Shown one piece after another: positions 7,086 to 7,561 of a stretch of DNA of 7,561 bases. The first letter of the stretch is position 1; each line of letters opens with the position of its first letter. The notes below the pieces were generated by a model. The model was not told the DNA's origin and did not search any database. It was given only the letters and a program-made list of their open reading frames with translations. Source of the DNA: an uncultured Clostridia bacterium (GTDB taxonomy: Bacteria; Bacillota; Clostridia; TANB77; CAG-508); the NCBI GenBank assembly GCA_934122235.1, contig CAKOWE010000024.1, positions 1 through 7,561 on the forward strand, in the 5' to 3' direction. The translations under genes were made by a program, and so were the position numbers.

Positions 7086-7115
7086 AAGGGCTATGTCAGC
7101 TAACTTACTTTTTAT

Positions 7116-7144
7116 AGTATAATTTATTTTTCTAATATTGTCAA
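7116..7144 (-). promoter_or_regulatory. Sigma-A-type promoter of the regulator-exporter operon
   Basis: On the minus strand a perfect TTGACA -35 box (7139-7144) is followed by exactly 17 bases and TATACT (7116-7121), one base from the -10 consensus. Transcription should start near 7108-7110, leaving a short leader of about 25 bases before the SD site. It is the best promoter in the window. Confidence 0.85.
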
Positions 7145-7159
7145 CTATCTTACAATATT
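7134..7159. promoter_or_regulatory. Candidate MarR operator overlapping the -35 box
   Basis: AATATTGT (7134-7141) and ACAATATT (7152-7159) form a perfect inverted repeat of 8-base arms with a 10-base spacer, 18 bases centre to centre. The inner-left arm and spacer cover the TTGACA box (7139-7144), so a bound dimer would block RNA polymerase. Position and symmetry suit a MarR-family repressor acting on its own operon. The AT-rich background means that chance cannot be excluded. Confidence 0.5.
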
Positions 7160-7262
7160 TTATTAAATTAAAAATAAAATCATGCTCACTAAAACATTAA
7201 GTTTTAAGCGCTTTAAATCTACACTATACTAATACTTTCATAAATATTTGAATAACATACAT

Positions 7263-7302
7263 CATGTAATGATGTTGTAAAAATTTACAAAATCATTACA
7301 TG
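7263..7302. repeat. 40-base near-perfect palindrome
   Basis: CATGTAATGAT (7263-7273) pairs with 7292-7302, then one mismatch, then TTGTAAA (7275-7281) pairs with TTTACAA (7284-7290), leaving almost no loop. The left part also carries a smaller palindrome CATCAT-GTA-ATGATG (7260-7274). With no loop of its own and no strong T-run after it on the minus strand, it looks more like a protein-binding dyad or cruciform than a standard terminator. Confidence 0.75.
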
Positions 7303-7311
7303 CAAAAAATA

Positions 7312-7340
7312 ATTATCCTTTAGATAAACAAAAGGATAAT
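7312..7340 (-). terminator. Terminator for the upstream, recombinase-like gene
   Basis: ATTATCCTTT (7312-7321) pairs perfectly with AAAGGATAAT (7331-7340) around a 9-base loop. On the minus strand the stem is followed by TATTTTTT (7304-7311). It isolates transcription entering from beyond 7561 from the regulator promoter about 170 bases downstream. Confidence 0.75.
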
Positions 7341-7478
7341 ACTAACCAATTCCATCACAATCGATTTTCCCCCGTTTTCATTCCAACTAACCTATCAATA
7401 TTGAATTTTACCAACAGCATCAAGCATTTTATCCAAATATGCAGACTCACGGGGTAAAAGCCTTCAAATTGGGGGATA

Positions 7479-7561
7479 TTATATTAATCGGCTAATTTCA
7501 GGTTTTAGCTCGAATTTCACACTCTTATCGTGATAAATCCATATTTTATCAATTAAACACT
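7479..7561 (-). CDS. C-terminal tail of a possible serine site-specific recombinase (partial)
   Basis: Only the last 26 codons are inside the window, in the frame that ends at TAA (7479-7481). The visible tail contains LIDKIWIYHDKSVKFELKPE. The pattern of a Leu-Ile-x-Lys-Ile strand, a His/Asp-Lys turn and a final Val-x-Phe-x-Leu-Lys strand resembles the C-terminal ends of large serine recombinases of clostridial phages and conjugative transposons, from memory of that family. The catalytic domain lies outside, so the call rests on a short stretch. If right, the gene would excise or integrate a mobile element whose end lies just downstream, between here and the regulator operon. Alternatively it may be an unrelated gene end. 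Confidence 0.45.
   Translation of the reverse strand, partial: CLIDKIWIYHDKSVKFELKPEISRLI

Larger units (their letters stand above)
7160..7478. other. Intergenic stretch between the recombinase tail and the operon promoter
   Basis: I find no convincing gene here. From 7160 to about 7260 it is AT-rich, with a small inverted repeat TAAAAC/GTTTTA at 7190-7206. It then holds the 40-base palindrome and the terminator listed separately. From about 7341 to 7478 the composition shifts to more G and C, with runs such as CCCCC and GGGGG. The minus strand has short open stretches there without SD sites, possibly a decayed end of a gene or the terminal part of a mobile element. An imperfect 11-base inverted repeat (7365-7375 and 7449-7459, one mismatch) brackets part of it. 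Confidence 0.5.

Noticed and set aside
7366..7463. Small minus-strand peptide frames after the recombinase-like stop
   Set aside because: They are short, have no SD site and no convincing start codon; they are mentioned only as possible remnants.

Overview
The DNA is strongly AT-rich, with Shine-Dalgarno (SD) sites close to consensus (GGAGG/AAGGAGG), TTG and GTG starts, compact operons and hairpin-plus-U terminators. This points to a low-GC Firmicute, most likely a gut-type Clostridia. No taxonomic marker gene is present, so that is inference. Every convincing gene lies on the minus strand, so transcription runs from high to low coordinates.

Layout in order of transcription. (1) 7479-7561 holds the last codons of a protein whose tail resembles a serine site-specific recombinase. 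It is followed by about 140 bases of non-coding or decayed sequence and a terminator (7312-7340). A 40-base near-palindrome (7263-7302) comes next. (2) A clear sigma-A-type promoter (7116-7144), overlapped by an inverted repeat (7134-7159), drives an operon: a MarR-type regulator (6625-7014, probably starting further upstream near 7071-7077), then two ABC half-exporters (4783-6546 and 2664-4790, overlapping by 8 bases). A two-part hairpin terminator at 2592-2642 closes the operon. (3) A second operon has a small membrane protein with a proline-rich tail (2140-2433) followed closely by a membrane-anchored, Ser/Thr/Asn-rich beta-helix surface protein (735-2120). It ends at a 14-bp hairpin terminator (664-696). 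(4) The start of a secreted protein (1-554, TTG start, cut by the window edge) runs into a tandem 14-residue Thr/Ser/Pro repeat.

The two ABC proteins carry complementary degenerate motifs. The first has Asp in place of the catalytic Glu, and Gln in place of the switch His. The second has VSAGQ in place of LSGGQ. Together they should form one asymmetric heterodimeric exporter with one working and one degenerate ATP site, as in TM287/288, BmrCD and EfrCD. The MarR protein probably represses its own operon through the promoter-overlapping repeat. The substrate cannot be read from the sequence.

The less familiar part is the envelope side: a beta-helix protein on a membrane stalk paired with a small proline-rich membrane protein, next to a Thr/Ser/Pro-repeat secreted protein. 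Three neighbouring transcription units thus all encode envelope or export functions, beside what may be the edge of a mobile element.
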